Assembly (NCBI GenBank): GCA_964431495.1
Contig: CAYSJU010000022.1
Span: 1-33,277, forward strand
Direction of reading: 5' to 3'
From: CAYSJU01 sp964431495
Lineage (GTDB): Bacteria; Omnitrophota; Gorgyraeia; Tantalellales; Tantalellaceae
Length of the DNA: 33,277 nucleotides
In this document: positions 8,213-16,457 of the stretch, one piece after another
Layout: the number at the start of each line of letters is the position of its first letter
Numbering within the stretch: position 1 is the stretch's first letter
Notes under the pieces: model-generated
What the model was told of the DNA's origin: nothing
The model's input: the letters and a program-made list of their open reading frames with translations, nothing else
Databases searched by the model: none
Translations under genes and position numbers: made by a program

Positions 8213-9321
8213 TGCGGGTCCGTTCCCCCTACTGTCTTTTTCATGAGATGGTAATCCAGCTTGACCTTCGTGCCTTCCTGAACCTGGTTTACTCCCGAGA
8301 CCACTATCCTTTCCCCGGCTGAAAGGCCGCCAAGGACCTGGATACCGGCTGTTCCTGTGATCGCGCCGACTTTCACTTCTCGCTTATGAACGGTCAGGTC
8401 CTTCGGATCAACCACCCACACGAAAGATTTGCCCGTTTCATCGGGAAATACAGCTGTCACGGGAACGGTTATCTCCTGTTTCCCGCTGATTTTTTTTAGA
8501 TCTTCCGGAGAGATCCGGGTCTGAAGCGAAGCGGTCATGCCGGGAAGAATGTTGACCCCTTCGGGCTGGGGCATTATCACTGTCACTTTGTATGTCTGTG
8601 TTTCCGGGTCCGCCTGGGTGCTGACTTCCTTGATCGTAACAGGAAATTCCCTGCCCGGGGCAGAGTCAAAACTCACCTCAAGCTTTATCTCGATCCCTTC
8701 TTTAGCGCTGGCTATTACACCTTCGGGCATATCAACGACGATCTCTACCTTTGAGACATCGTTCATGCTGAGTATGTTCTGCTTGTCCTGGACATATTCG
8801 TAATTTTCCACGAACTTTTCCCCTATGATCCCGTCGAAAGGCGCCTTAAGATATGTATCGTTCAACGCGTCGCTGGCCTTATCCAGCTCGGACTTCGCGA
8901 CGTCGCGTTTCGCGCGGTACAGGTCAAGGTCGGCCAGAGGGATCGCGTCGTCTTCATAAAGGGCCAGGTAGCGCTTAAAATCCGCGTCTGCTTTTTCGTA
9001 TTCCGCCCTGGCCTTTTCCTGCGCCACGTTAAAGTCGCGCGGGTCTATCCTTGCCAGAAGCTGCCCCTTTTTGACCTTATCCCCCTCGTTTATGGGCAGA
9101 TCTACAAGGGGTCCGGAAACCCTGAAAGACAGGTTGACCCTCTGCGTCCCCTGCACCTTTCCCGGATAAGTCCGCGTAATATCAGCGGCGCCCTGGATGA
9201 CCATCGTCTTCACCGGCCGAGCGATCTGGGACTCTTCCGCAACTTTTTTTCGGCCGCATCCGTTCAGGAACACAATACCCGTTACGAGACATAATATAAT
9301 ACCAGATCGAGCGATCTTCAT
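8209..9321 (-). CDS. RND periplasmic adaptor lipoprotein (membrane fusion protein)
   Basis: This is the HlyD/AcrA-type adaptor that links the RND pump to the outer-membrane channel. The N-terminus carries a lipoprotein signal with lipobox LNGC (Cys at residue 22), so it is anchored by lipid to the inner membrane. The lipoyl half-motif (VSGPLVDLPINEGDKVKKGQ), the alpha-helical hairpin (residues roughly 90-145), the second lipoyl half (APFDGIIGE) and the beta-barrel and membrane-proximal domains follow in the expected order; 370 residues is normal. A good AAGGAG lies five bases from the ATG. Its stop overlaps the pump start as ATGA, and it begins 13 bases after the TolC-like gene. Confidence 0.93.
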   Translation of the reverse strand: MKIARSGIILCLVTGIVFLNGCGRKKVAEESQIARPVKTMVIQGAADITRTYPGKVQGTQRVNLSFRVSGPLVDLPINEGDKVKKGQLLARIDPRDFNVAQEKARAEYEKADADFKRYLALYEDDAIPLADLDLYRAKRDVAKSELDKASDALNDTYLKAPFDGIIGEKFVENYEYVQDKQNILSMNDVSKVEIVVDMPEGVIASAKEGIEIKLEVSFDSAPGREFPVTIKEVSTQADPETQTYKVTVIMPQPEGVNILPGMTASLQTRISPEDLKKISGKQEITVPVTAVFPDETGKSFVWVVDPKDLTVHKREVKVGAITGTAGIQVLGGLSAGERIVVSGVNQVQEGTKVKLDYHLMKKTVGGTDPQ

Positions 9322-9334
9322 ATATTCTCCTTAT

Positions 9335-11737
9335 TTACGGGCTCACTTCAATGCCCTTCTCAGCGAAATATTCCCTCAACTCTTCCAGCCACTCTATTCT
9401 CTCATCCCGCGTCGCGAATAACATAAAACGGCCCACTGCCCTGTCCAGCTCGGTAAGGTCCTGAAGGAACCTGTATACAGCTATCACGGCTTGACCCTCC
9501 CGGGTGAACTTATCCCTCTGCGCGTCTATCAGGTCGGTTATTGATGCCGTTCCTTTGGCGTATTTCTTCTGCAGGATGTCATAGTTCTTCGTGGCATTCA
9601 CCATGGCAGTGTAGCTGAGTTTTATGTTCGGGAACGAAAAATATATCTTGTACGCGGCGGTCCTGACATTCAGCTCTGTAAACTGTTGCGTTAGATATTT
9701 CTTAAAGATAAGCCCGTCCATCTCGGCCCTCTGCTTGTCAACATTGAAACCTTTCGCGCCTCCTTCAAAAATGGGATATGAGACATTTATGCCCATATAC
9801 CAGTCGTCATGATCGTTCTCCGGTATTGTGGCGTAATATTTTTTCTCTAACCTCTGATCGAGATACCCGTCAAGTCTTGCTTCGGGAAGGAAGAACTTCC
9901 GGATTGCCAGGTCCTTTGTGTTTCTGTGCTGCTCAACGCTTATCTGCAGCGCCTTTATCTCAGGAGAATACACCATGGCGTTTTCTACCATGAAATTTAT
10001 GAACACCCCCAGCATGTTCTCATTTCTGACGAATTTTTTTATCTCCCCGCCGCCCAGATAATACCTGGTCAGTTCCATTCCGACATCCTCTTCGGCGAAC
10101 GGCATCTCCTGGGGACGGTCCATCAGCTGGTTCAGCTCGACCCTGGCTGTATATATCTCGGACTCGGCCCTTATGAGCCTGGCCTCCTTGTCCGCGACTT
10201 CTGACTGCCACCGGAATTTCTCTTCCTTGGCCCCTATCCCAATATCAAAGCGCTTCTCTGCCACCCGGAGATGCTGCCTGGTCGCTTCAAGGTTCTGGGC
10301 ATCCACCTTATAAAGGGATTTTCGTATAAGATAATCAAGATATGTCCAGGAAGTCTCTTCAGTTATATCAAGACTCTGGGAATGCCTTCGCAGCCTTTGG
10401 ATCTGTATCTGTTTTCTGCTGTTTTCTATACTGACCAGCGCGGGATCGCTGAATATGAGCTGGTTTAACGTGAACCTGTTCTTCAGGTACCGCTTGGGTA
10501 TGAGCCCGACGGCTTGCTTCGCGGTCTCGGAATCAAAGACATTAAATTGAAGATTATATTCAATGAACGGCAAATAATCCGCCCACCTGAGAAGATTGTT
10601 CTCCTTGGCCACTTTGATCTCTTCATCCCTGATCCTGAAGATCGTGTTATTTTCCAGAGCTTCCTCTACGGCCCGCAACCACGTGAGCTCTTCTCCATAG
10701 CCCTCAAAAGCATAAAGGACCTTAGCGTCAAGCATCACGGAGAAAGGTATGGATACGCCTATCTCCCGCGCGGTCCGCGCGTTTATAACGAGCCGTTCCT
10801 CTATTATCTTGAACAGAACAGGCAGGTCCTCTGCCTTTTCGCCCCTGAATATCCTGTCAGCGTTCAGAGCCACCCTCCTGGCGAACTTGGTGGGAGATCT
10901 CGGCACAAGACCGGCCAGGATACCTTCCTCGATAACATCAGAACCCATCCTGGAGAACGTGCGGACATCTCTCGCATCCAGTCCAGTTATCAGCTCGTGC
11001 CTGTAACCCCCGGTAAAAAGGTCCGAAGGCGTAAGGTAGAACGCCTCTACGTTTTCCGTGTCAAGCTCTTTATCAAGCTCGGCAAGCGTTTCTTCGGCTG
11101 TCCTCCCATATTCCACAAACACTACCTCGGTCTCTATGTCCCCGGCGTCGCGCAGGACTTTTTTGACAGTATCCACGTATTCCCTGTCTATGAGCACATG
11201 CAGCTTTTTAAAAGGCACTAATTCCTTGAAAGTCTTGATATCATTTTCCAGCTTGCCCTTTGTCGCGAGATAAGTGAGATTCTTCCTTCCCGATGTCCCG
11301 TCCTTGAACGGCATGCTGAAAACGTCAATGTCATACACATCAGTAAGTATGACCGGCTTGGGCAGGTCCCGCTCATCCAGTACGACAAGACCGGTCATCA
11401 TGCCCACGACGATTATAAGGTCGACTTTTTCCTCGCGCAGGAGCGTGTCGAGTTTTTGACGGATGACCTTCGCGTCGTACTCACCGAACACGTCATCAAT
11501 ATATGTTATCGGATACCTGTTCTCTATCAGTGCGGTGAGCTCTTTTTCTATGCACTCTATGGCCTCTTTGACGATGTTGTCCTCACCGTCGGCGATAAAC
11601 GCCACTGTTCTGGGTTTCCTGCCGGGGTATCTTTCTTCCGAAGACAGATCCTGACCGTGCACACTGCCGGCAAGAAAAAATACAGAAAGAAATGCGGGAA
11701 TACAAAAATTATATACTATGGATCTTCTTGTTATCAT
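9335..11737 (-). CDS. Fusion: ABC substrate-binding-like domain plus TolC-type outer-membrane efflux protein
   Basis: An 800-residue exported protein with two parts. After a signal peptide (MITRRSIVYNFCIP, hydrophobic core, cleavage near VHGQ) residues about 40-330 resemble the ABC_sub_bind family of periplasmic binding proteins (TVAFIADGEDNIVKEAI, LIIVVGMMTGLVVLDE, VILTDVYDID, VEAFYLTPSDLFTGG). Residues about 355-785 are an outer-membrane efflux protein region with long helices, strand segments around DLAIRKFFLPEARLDGYLDQ and WYMGINVSYPIFEGGAKG, and the typical end KYAKGTASITDLIDAQRDKF. Ordinary TolC is about 450 residues, so the extra N-terminal domain explains the length. A TTG at 11773 opens a longer frame, but the ATG at 11737 starts the signal peptide and overlaps the upstream stop as TAATG. 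It precedes the adaptor and RND pump. The binding-domain call is moderately certain; the TolC call is strong. Confidence 0.88.
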   Translation of the reverse strand: MITRRSIVYNFCIPAFLSVFFLAGSVHGQDLSSEERYPGRKPRTVAFIADGEDNIVKEAIECIEKELTALIENRYPITYIDDVFGEYDAKVIRQKLDTLLREEKVDLIIVVGMMTGLVVLDERDLPKPVILTDVYDIDVFSMPFKDGTSGRKNLTYLATKGKLENDIKTFKELVPFKKLHVLIDREYVDTVKKVLRDAGDIETEVVFVEYGRTAEETLAELDKELDTENVEAFYLTPSDLFTGGYRHELITGLDARDVRTFSRMGSDVIEEGILAGLVPRSPTKFARRVALNADRIFRGEKAEDLPVLFKIIEERLVINARTAREIGVSIPFSVMLDAKVLYAFEGYGEELTWLRAVEEALENNTIFRIRDEEIKVAKENNLLRWADYLPFIEYNLQFNVFDSETAKQAVGLIPKRYLKNRFTLNQLIFSDPALVSIENSRKQIQIQRLRRHSQSLDITEETSWTYLDYLIRKSLYKVDAQNLEATRQHLRVAEKRFDIGIGAKEEKFRWQSEVADKEARLIRAESEIYTARVELNQLMDRPQEMPFAEEDVGMELTRYYLGGGEIKKFVRNENMLGVFINFMVENAMVYSPEIKALQISVEQHRNTKDLAIRKFFLPEARLDGYLDQRLEKKYYATIPENDHDDWYMGINVSYPIFEGGAKGFNVDKQRAEMDGLIFKKYLTQQFTELNVRTAAYKIYFSFPNIKLSYTAMVNATKNYDILQKKYAKGTASITDLIDAQRDKFTREGQAVIAVYRFLQDLTELDRAVGRFMLFATRDERIEWLEELREYFAEKGIEVSP

Positions 11738-13050
11738 TATGATAATAATACCTGGCTTTTGCCCAAACGGCAAGCCTCCCCTTTGATCATAACCAACACC
11801 AGCAGGGACAGGATAAGACAGGCCGGAATTAAAGTCAATCCAACGGCATATGGATTTGGAAAACCGGCAAACTCAATAAACTTTATGCTATGCCCTTCAT
11901 TGATGTGGATCAGCCAGCCTATTGCCGGCTGCATAAGAAGCGCTCCGAAACCGCCGCAGAGAGCACTCGTGAACGACATAGCTGTTCCCAGGACATCTCT
12001 TGAAACGGTCTTTTTTACAATAGAGAAGGGAATAATGTAAACAGCACTTGAAAACCCAAGGATCACCAACAGTAGAAATAACAGGTCATAAGGCAGTCTG
12101 ACATAAAGAATAATACACATTGAAACCAAAGAAATAATAGGCCCCCAGAACATGAACTCTTTTTCTTTCTTAAACTTATGACTTAGCCAGGCTATGATCG
12201 GATTTCCCGCAGCGGCGCCTACAAATAACAGGACCATACAGCTGGCGGCAAATCCGAGCCCGACTGGATATTTGCTTCTGATAAACGGAATACCCCACAA
12301 TCCACCGAAAGATATCAGTGGAACAAAAGTCAGCCCCGTAAACAGGCTTAAAAGTCGCAGCTGCCTGTTCAGTAGAACACATTTGATCTTATCCACAAGA
12401 GACTTCTCTATAGCTTCATTTTTTCTTTCTGTTTCCTCAATAGCTCCCTCATCTGTTATCATCCCCCCGGATCTGCGGTCCTTAACCGCACATATGATCA
12501 AGAAGCCTATAACTGCGGCAAAATAGGCGCATAGGAGTACTGCGCTCCGCCAGCCGTAATGTATAACGAACATGGATAAAAGGTCAGCCCCAAACGCGGC
12601 GCCGATCATTCCAAGCATCTCTGTAAATCCTACTACAGTAGGAAACAAGTTCGACGGAAACCAAATGGCGGCCAGACAGAACGCACACGGAAATGCCGAT
12701 GCGGCAAATAACCCCATGGCTATTCTTGCCGCAATAGCTGAGGAGAAAGAACCAGCCAGTGAAAACAGGACACAGGAAAAAAATGTCCCTACTACAGATA
12801 TGGCCAAAATCCTCTTTACACCGTATTTATCAATAAGCGCCCCGATCGGTATCTGCATAATTGTGTAAGTATAAAAGAAAGACGATGCAACAAATCCTAT
12901 GCCTACGTTTGTAATATTAAATGCCTGTTTAAGCGGATCTACCATGACGCTGACCATGATCTGCAGAAAAAACACAAAAAACGCAAACAGCGCGGACGCG
13001 CCCCATATCAGCCACGGCATAATAACCTGTTTTTTCTTTACGATATCCAT
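11737..13050 (-). CDS. MFS transporter with extended central loop
   Basis: A major facilitator superfamily carrier of 437 residues. Motif A appears as GALIDKYGVKR (residues 70-80). Twelve hydrophobic segments are visible, divided by a cytoplasmic loop of about 40 mostly charged residues near 189-228 (DRRSGGMITDEGAIEETERK and onward). The substrate is not readable; the pattern is like sugar-phosphate or organic-anion carriers but that is weak. Its TAA stop overlaps the ATG of the TolC fusion gene by one base, so it is the first gene of a MFS-TolC-adaptor-RND group. No Shine-Dalgarno is visible; a TATAAT sits nine bases upstream of the ATG, which would leave almost no leader. Confidence 0.88.
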   Translation of the reverse strand: MDIVKKKQVIMPWLIWGASALFAFFVFFLQIMVSVMVDPLKQAFNITNVGIGFVASSFFYTYTIMQIPIGALIDKYGVKRILAISVVGTFFSCVLFSLAGSFSSAIAARIAMGLFAASAFPCAFCLAAIWFPSNLFPTVVGFTEMLGMIGAAFGADLLSMFVIHYGWRSAVLLCAYFAAVIGFLIICAVKDRRSGGMITDEGAIEETERKNEAIEKSLVDKIKCVLLNRQLRLLSLFTGLTFVPLISFGGLWGIPFIRSKYPVGLGFAASCMVLLFVGAAAGNPIIAWLSHKFKKEKEFMFWGPIISLVSMCIILYVRLPYDLLFLLLVILGFSSAVYIIPFSIVKKTVSRDVLGTAMSFTSALCGGFGALLMQPAIGWLIHINEGHSIKFIEFAGFPNPYAVGLTLIPACLILSLLVLVMIKGEACRLGKSQVLLS

Positions 13051-13058
13051 ATAGTCAC

Positions 13059-13064
13059 ATTATA
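13059..13064 (-). promoter_or_regulatory. Candidate -10 box just before the MFS start
   Basis: A perfect TATAAT on the minus strand ends nine bases upstream of the MFS ATG at 13050. A matching -35 is not clear 16-18 bases further upstream. If it is active, the transcript would be nearly leaderless, which agrees with the missing Shine-Dalgarno. It lies in the 69-base gap after the permease-EIIA gene, which also holds a perfect GGTCGGAT/ATCCGACC hairpin at 13098-13115 without a T-run. Confidence 0.3.
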
Positions 13065-13119
13065 AGTCAGGGGTCCACTGAGATTAAGATGTCCGAGGGT
13101 CGGATAAATCCGACCACTG

Positions 13120-14970
13120 CTACGCCGCCGATTCCCGCTCCCGATCCGCCAGGAGCACGACGTTCTTCAGGTCTTCCCCGCCCACCGCGTCCATCCAGGC
13201 CTCCTCAAACCCCGGATCCTGCGCGATCTGGGCTATGGCCGCGAGCAGCTTGAGATGTAGCTCGTGATCTGTGGAAGGCGCTATCAAAATAAAGATCATA
13301 TGCGCGACGTTGTCCTCGCGAAAGATGACCCCGGATCTCGCCCTTACAAGCAGGACCCTGGCCCGTCCGGTCTCAGCCTCAATATGAGGTATTGCCAGGC
13401 CTTCGCTGACATAGGTGCTCGCCTGTTTTTCCCTCTCGATGAACTTCCTTAAAAGTTCCCGGGGATTGATCTCGTACTTGCCCCCGAAAAAATTCACGGC
13501 CCGCTTGAACATCTCCTCATACTTGACCGGCTCCTCTATTTCCATGAAGTCAGCGTCTTTGACCAACTCATGGAACCTGTCCTCGGCAAGCTCATCCCTC
13601 TGCAACACGATATCCCTTAACTCGGTGAGGATGTTCTCGGTAGGCACTCCTTCCCTTCTTCTCAGGACCTGCCGTTCCATAAAAAAGAGCAGCGCTGAAT
13701 TCTTGACAACCTTGTCCCTGACGTAGAACTTGTACCAGAGGAAGGCCAGAGACAGGAAGACCAGCATCAGAAAAACATAGAAGTCCCCCAGCCCTTCTAT
13801 CAGGAATATCCCGCCGATTATCGCCAGTATCTGCAGGTAAGGATAACACGGAGCCCGGAACTTCGGCCTGTAACTGGATATCTTGCTTTCCCTGAACAGG
13901 ATAAGCGTGATATTCGCGAACACGTACAGGAGTATAAGGATACTTGAAGCCACCTCGACCAGGTCGTCAAGTTTCAGGAACAGGACCGCGCCCATAAAAG
14001 CGCCGGTAAATAAAACCGCGATATATGGGGTCCTGAAGACTTTGCTGACCTTCTGAAAAACTTTGGGGAGGATCTTATCCCTGCTCATGCCGAATGGATA
14101 CCTTGAAGCCGTTAATATCCCCGCGTTAGCGGTAGTGATAAACGCCAGGAAAGCTCCGATATCGACCGCGATCTGCAGGCCTTTACGTCCCACCATGGCA
14201 GCGCCGTCGGAGATAGGGGTAAGTGATCCCGCGAGTTTGCCGGGATCAAGGATCCCTATGGTCACGATTATCGTCAACGTGTAAAGGATCGAAGTCACAA
14301 TAAGCGCCCAGAATAAACCGGCAGGCAGGTTCTTCTGGGGGTTTTTCACCTCTTCAGCTATGGCCACGATCGTGGTCAAACCCCCGTAGGATATGAACAC
14401 GAAACTGGTCGTTGCCACAATAGCGCCCCCACCCTTACTGAAAAAATTGGCAAAATGTGACAGGTTCACAAGCGACGTCCCCATAAAAATATACGCGATG
14501 AGGATCCCTACAAGACCAACGACCATGATCACTTCGAACCTGCTCGCTGATTTAACGCCCAGGAGGTTCAGCAGGACAAAGAACAAACAGAAAGCCAGGG
14601 CTATCAGGTTCAAGGGCCAGTTGAGTATCTTGGCAAGGTAAGCTCCGATACCTATCAACGCGAACGCGCTCTTCATGCTCAGGGCGAACCAGGTGCTGAA
14701 TCCCGCGATCGTGCCTATAGAGGGCCCGAACCCCCGCATGATATAGAAATAGTCCCCGCCTGATTTAGGCATTGCCGTAGCAAGCTCAGCCATGCTCAAT
14801 ACAGTGGGAACGCATAAGAGGCCGGCCGCAATATATGAAATAATGATGGCCGGCCCGGCTTTGCCGAACGCCATGCCGGGCAGAATGAAGAGTCCCGAAC
14901 TGATCATCGCGCCTGTGGCAATACAGAAAACATCAAAAAATTTGAGATCTTTCTTAAGTTTCAGTTCCAT
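13120..14970 (-). CDS. APC-family amino acid permease fused to a PTS EIIA (PtsN-like) domain
   Basis: The first 420 or so residues are a 12-helix amino acid/polyamine permease of the APC superfamily; the helix 1 motif GAMISSGLFILPG and the helix 6 region SFVFISYGGLTTIVAIAEEVKNP are typical. After a charged linker with helical propensity, residues about 475-610 form a fructose/nitrogen-type EIIA domain: GLAIPHIE contains the phospho-acceptor histidine (His529 counting from the ATG), and HELHLKLLAAIAQIA matches the second EIIA motif. No other PTS gene is nearby. A TTG gives two more residues; the ATG at 14970 preceded by a GGAT is more likely. It follows the LapA-like gene by 39 bases. Transport of amino acids at the inner membrane is likely; the EIIA part is probably regulatory (inference). 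Confidence 0.9.
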   Translation of the reverse strand: MELKLKKDLKFFDVFCIATGAMISSGLFILPGMAFGKAGPAIIISYIAAGLLCVPTVLSMAELATAMPKSGGDYFYIMRGFGPSIGTIAGFSTWFALSMKSAFALIGIGAYLAKILNWPLNLIALAFCLFFVLLNLLGVKSASRFEVIMVVGLVGILIAYIFMGTSLVNLSHFANFFSKGGGAIVATTSFVFISYGGLTTIVAIAEEVKNPQKNLPAGLFWALIVTSILYTLTIIVTIGILDPGKLAGSLTPISDGAAMVGRKGLQIAVDIGAFLAFITTANAGILTASRYPFGMSRDKILPKVFQKVSKVFRTPYIAVLFTGAFMGAVLFLKLDDLVEVASSILILLYVFANITLILFRESKISSYRPKFRAPCYPYLQILAIIGGIFLIEGLGDFYVFLMLVFLSLAFLWYKFYVRDKVVKNSALLFFMERQVLRRREGVPTENILTELRDIVLQRDELAEDRFHELVKDADFMEIEEPVKYEEMFKRAVNFFGGKYEINPRELLRKFIEREKQASTYVSEGLAIPHIEAETGRARVLLVRARSGVIFREDNVAHMIFILIAPSTDHELHLKLLAAIAQIAQDPGFEEAWMDAVGGEDLKNVVLLADRERESAA

Positions 14971-15009
14971 ATCCAAAAACGCAGGGACGCGATCTATCGA
15001 ACCCTCCCA

Positions 15010-15216
15010 CTATTTCTCCTTGCTTCTTTTCACAAGAGGAATAACCCAGCCTACAAGAACCCCGATAAAAAAGCTCAAAAATATTATGATAGCCCTGCTC
15101 GTCGTGATCGACCAGAACAGGAAACGGATCTGGACCGCTTCATAATTCTGGACCGTAAAGACCACCAGGAGAAGCATCAGCACCAGGACTACTATAAGGA
15201 TCCCCCTCTTAGTCAT
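15010..15216 (-). CDS. LapA-domain small membrane protein, 68 aa
   Basis: Two membrane helices (residues 4-24 and 39-61) flank a short periplasmic loop with the phrase VQNYEAVQIRFLFWS, which is characteristic of the lipopolysaccharide assembly protein A domain. In E. coli LapA works with LapB to control LpxC and LPS amount; here LapB is not in the window, so the role is only suggested. The C-terminus is basic (VKRSKEK), as in the family. The Shine-Dalgarno GGGAGGAG lies two bases before the ATG, and the start overlaps the stop of the preceding 62-residue gene by four bases. Confidence 0.8.
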   Translation of the reverse strand: MTKRGILIVVLVLMLLLVVFTVQNYEAVQIRFLFWSITTSRAIIIFLSFFIGVLVGWVIPLVKRSKEK

Positions 15217-15401
15217 TTCTCCTCCCTGCGACGCATCATCCTGCCGCCGTCCTCTGGCATCTCTCTTCTTTCCATCATCACACGCTTATCCCTGTGCCAG
15301 ATCTTCCACCCCGCGACCTTCACACAAAAATCCGCGATCCCAAAGATAAACGCCGCGATAACTATAAGTATTATTGTCTGCCAGAACGCTTTCCATGGCA
15401 T
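15213..15401 (-). CDS. Hypothetical single-span membrane protein, 62 aa
   Basis: One membrane helix (residues 8-27, TIILIVIAAFIFGIADFCVK) is followed by a strongly charged, arginine- and methionine-rich cytoplasmic tail (RVMMERREMPEDGGRMMRRREEK). The family is unknown to me. The start is well supported by AAGGAGGT eight bases upstream. It begins 14 bases after the YiiX-like gene and overlaps the LapA-like gene by four bases, so all are in one operon. Confidence 0.75.
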   Translation of the reverse strand: MPWKAFWQTIILIVIAAFIFGIADFCVKVAGWKIWHRDKRVMMERREMPEDGGRMMRRREEK

Positions 15402-15415
15402 GACCTACCTCCTTT

Positions 15416-16297
15416 TTAGTGGCCCTGATCCTCTTTGGGTTTACATACGTCTTTTATCTCTTCGAAAAATAAATTCGTCCTGAAATCCGTCGGTTTTACA
15501 CGCCAACTTTCGGTGCTGAAGACCGGTTTCCCCACTCCGACCTTGAACGCGTCAGCGACCAGTTCTGAACAAAAATATGATTTCGTTATATTGAACAGCC
15601 TGTCAACATAATCGCCGTATTCCCCTGAAAGCCAGGCGCTGAACATCGGAGGTATTATTGTGTTTATGACATAAAAAACAAGGCCCCACGAATCATATTG
15701 GCATTTTCTTTCGACCTGCTTTCTCCCGAATTCCACCAGTTTGTCAATATCCTCCTCGTTCATATACTTATGCCTCAACGCCATCATCTTATAACCTTTT
15801 TTTTCATAATTCCCGGTCAGGTCCCGTTCAATAACCCCTTTTCCCCCGGTCTGAGCCTCGATAACCGTATTCCTGGCGGTATATATGCAGGCGTGCGTCC
15901 AGTACCGGTTCTCTGTTCCCTGTGTCAATATATTCGCGGCTTGTATGGCCGCAGAATACCCCCAATCGTCTCTTCCGGTCAATATTACATCCCCTTTTTG
16001 CAGTTTATTAATATCGAATGTATATGATCTCTCTATTTTTTCTTTCTTCGCGTTCCGTTTTAACGTGCGAAATACCGGCAGAACAATAAAGATGATGGGG
16101 ATGATATTGGAAAAAACAAAAAGGAACATACCTGGCATCTCTCGCAGCGTTTCATGAAAGCGTATGTTCCTCCTGGCCCTGGCATAGATCGGAACAATAA
16201 TACATACCAAAATAGCAATGAGCGCTAAAACACCGAGTATTATGAACCCGTGGATCAATACAAAGATTTTCCCGAATGACATAAGAAAATGATGCAT
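15416..16297 (-). CDS. Membrane-anchored YiiX-type permuted NlpC/P60 papain-fold hydrolase
   Basis: The C-terminal 200 residues match the permuted NlpC/P60 family (YiiX/YebB, DUF830-like). The order is diagnostic: LQKGDVILTG, then the catalytic histidine in TQGTENRYWTHACIY (His135), then the nucleophile cysteine in SYFCSELVADAF (Cys243). Related proteins act on lipids or peptide bonds; the substrate here is unknown. Unlike the usual short secreted YiiX, the N-terminus has two hydrophobic helices (about 10-38 and 56-76), so it is anchored in the inner membrane. A GGGGTGG lies about ten bases upstream of the ATG, and a good promoter lies at 16335-16363. It heads the operon that includes the permease and efflux genes. 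Confidence 0.87.
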   Translation of the reverse strand: MHHFLMSFGKIFVLIHGFIILGVLALIAILVCIIVPIYARARRNIRFHETLREMPGMFLFVFSNIIPIIFIVLPVFRTLKRNAKKEKIERSYTFDINKLQKGDVILTGRDDWGYSAAIQAANILTQGTENRYWTHACIYTARNTVIEAQTGGKGVIERDLTGNYEKKGYKMMALRHKYMNEEDIDKLVEFGRKQVERKCQYDSWGLVFYVINTIIPPMFSAWLSGEYGDYVDRLFNITKSYFCSELVADAFKVGVGKPVFSTESWRVKPTDFRTNLFFEEIKDVCKPKEDQGH

Positions 16298-16334
16298 TAT
16301 AAGTCCACCCCGCTTTCTCAGCTAGAACAAATTA

Positions 16335-16363
16335 AGTATGCTTTGTATCGCGGGTATTGTCAA
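16335..16363 (-). promoter_or_regulatory. Candidate sigma-70 promoter for the YiiX-permease-efflux run
   Basis: On the minus strand a perfect TTGACA is followed after 17 bases by CATACT (four of six -10 matches). It lies about 38 bases upstream of the YiiX-like start, next to the hairpin repeat at 16373-16450. The downstream genes to 5111 follow with small gaps or overlaps, so this could be the main promoter of the run. Confidence 0.6.
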
Positions 16364-16372
16364 GGCGGTGTC

Positions 16373-16450
16373 AGGAGAAAAAGAGGGACAGATACCATTT
16401 TTGGTGACAACATTTTCAACAAAAATGGTATCTGTCCCTCTTTTTCTCCT
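16373..16450. repeat. Long perfect hairpin repeat, GGGACAGATACC type
   Basis: Two 31-base arms (16373-16403 and 16420-16450) are perfect reverse complements around a 16-base loop. The arm contains GAGGGACAGATACCATTTTT. A sister element with the same design and the same loop length is at 17231-17298, and the arms share the GGGACAG...CCATTTTT core with the elements at 26998 and 29278. The element begins eight bases after the DUF5666-like gene stop and lies between it and the promoter of the next operon. It may act as a bidirectional transcription block, but its form suggests a mobile REP-like element. Confidence 0.9.
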
Positions 16451-16457
16451 CTTTTTC

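Noticed and set aside
10514..11221. Plus-strand open frame of 235 codons
   Set aside because: It is antisense to the TolC fusion gene and has no recognisable domain or start signal.
13098..13115. Perfect GGTCGGAT/ATCCGACC hairpin taken as a terminator after the permease gene
   Set aside because: The loop is only two to four bases and no T-run follows on either strand, so termination is not supported.
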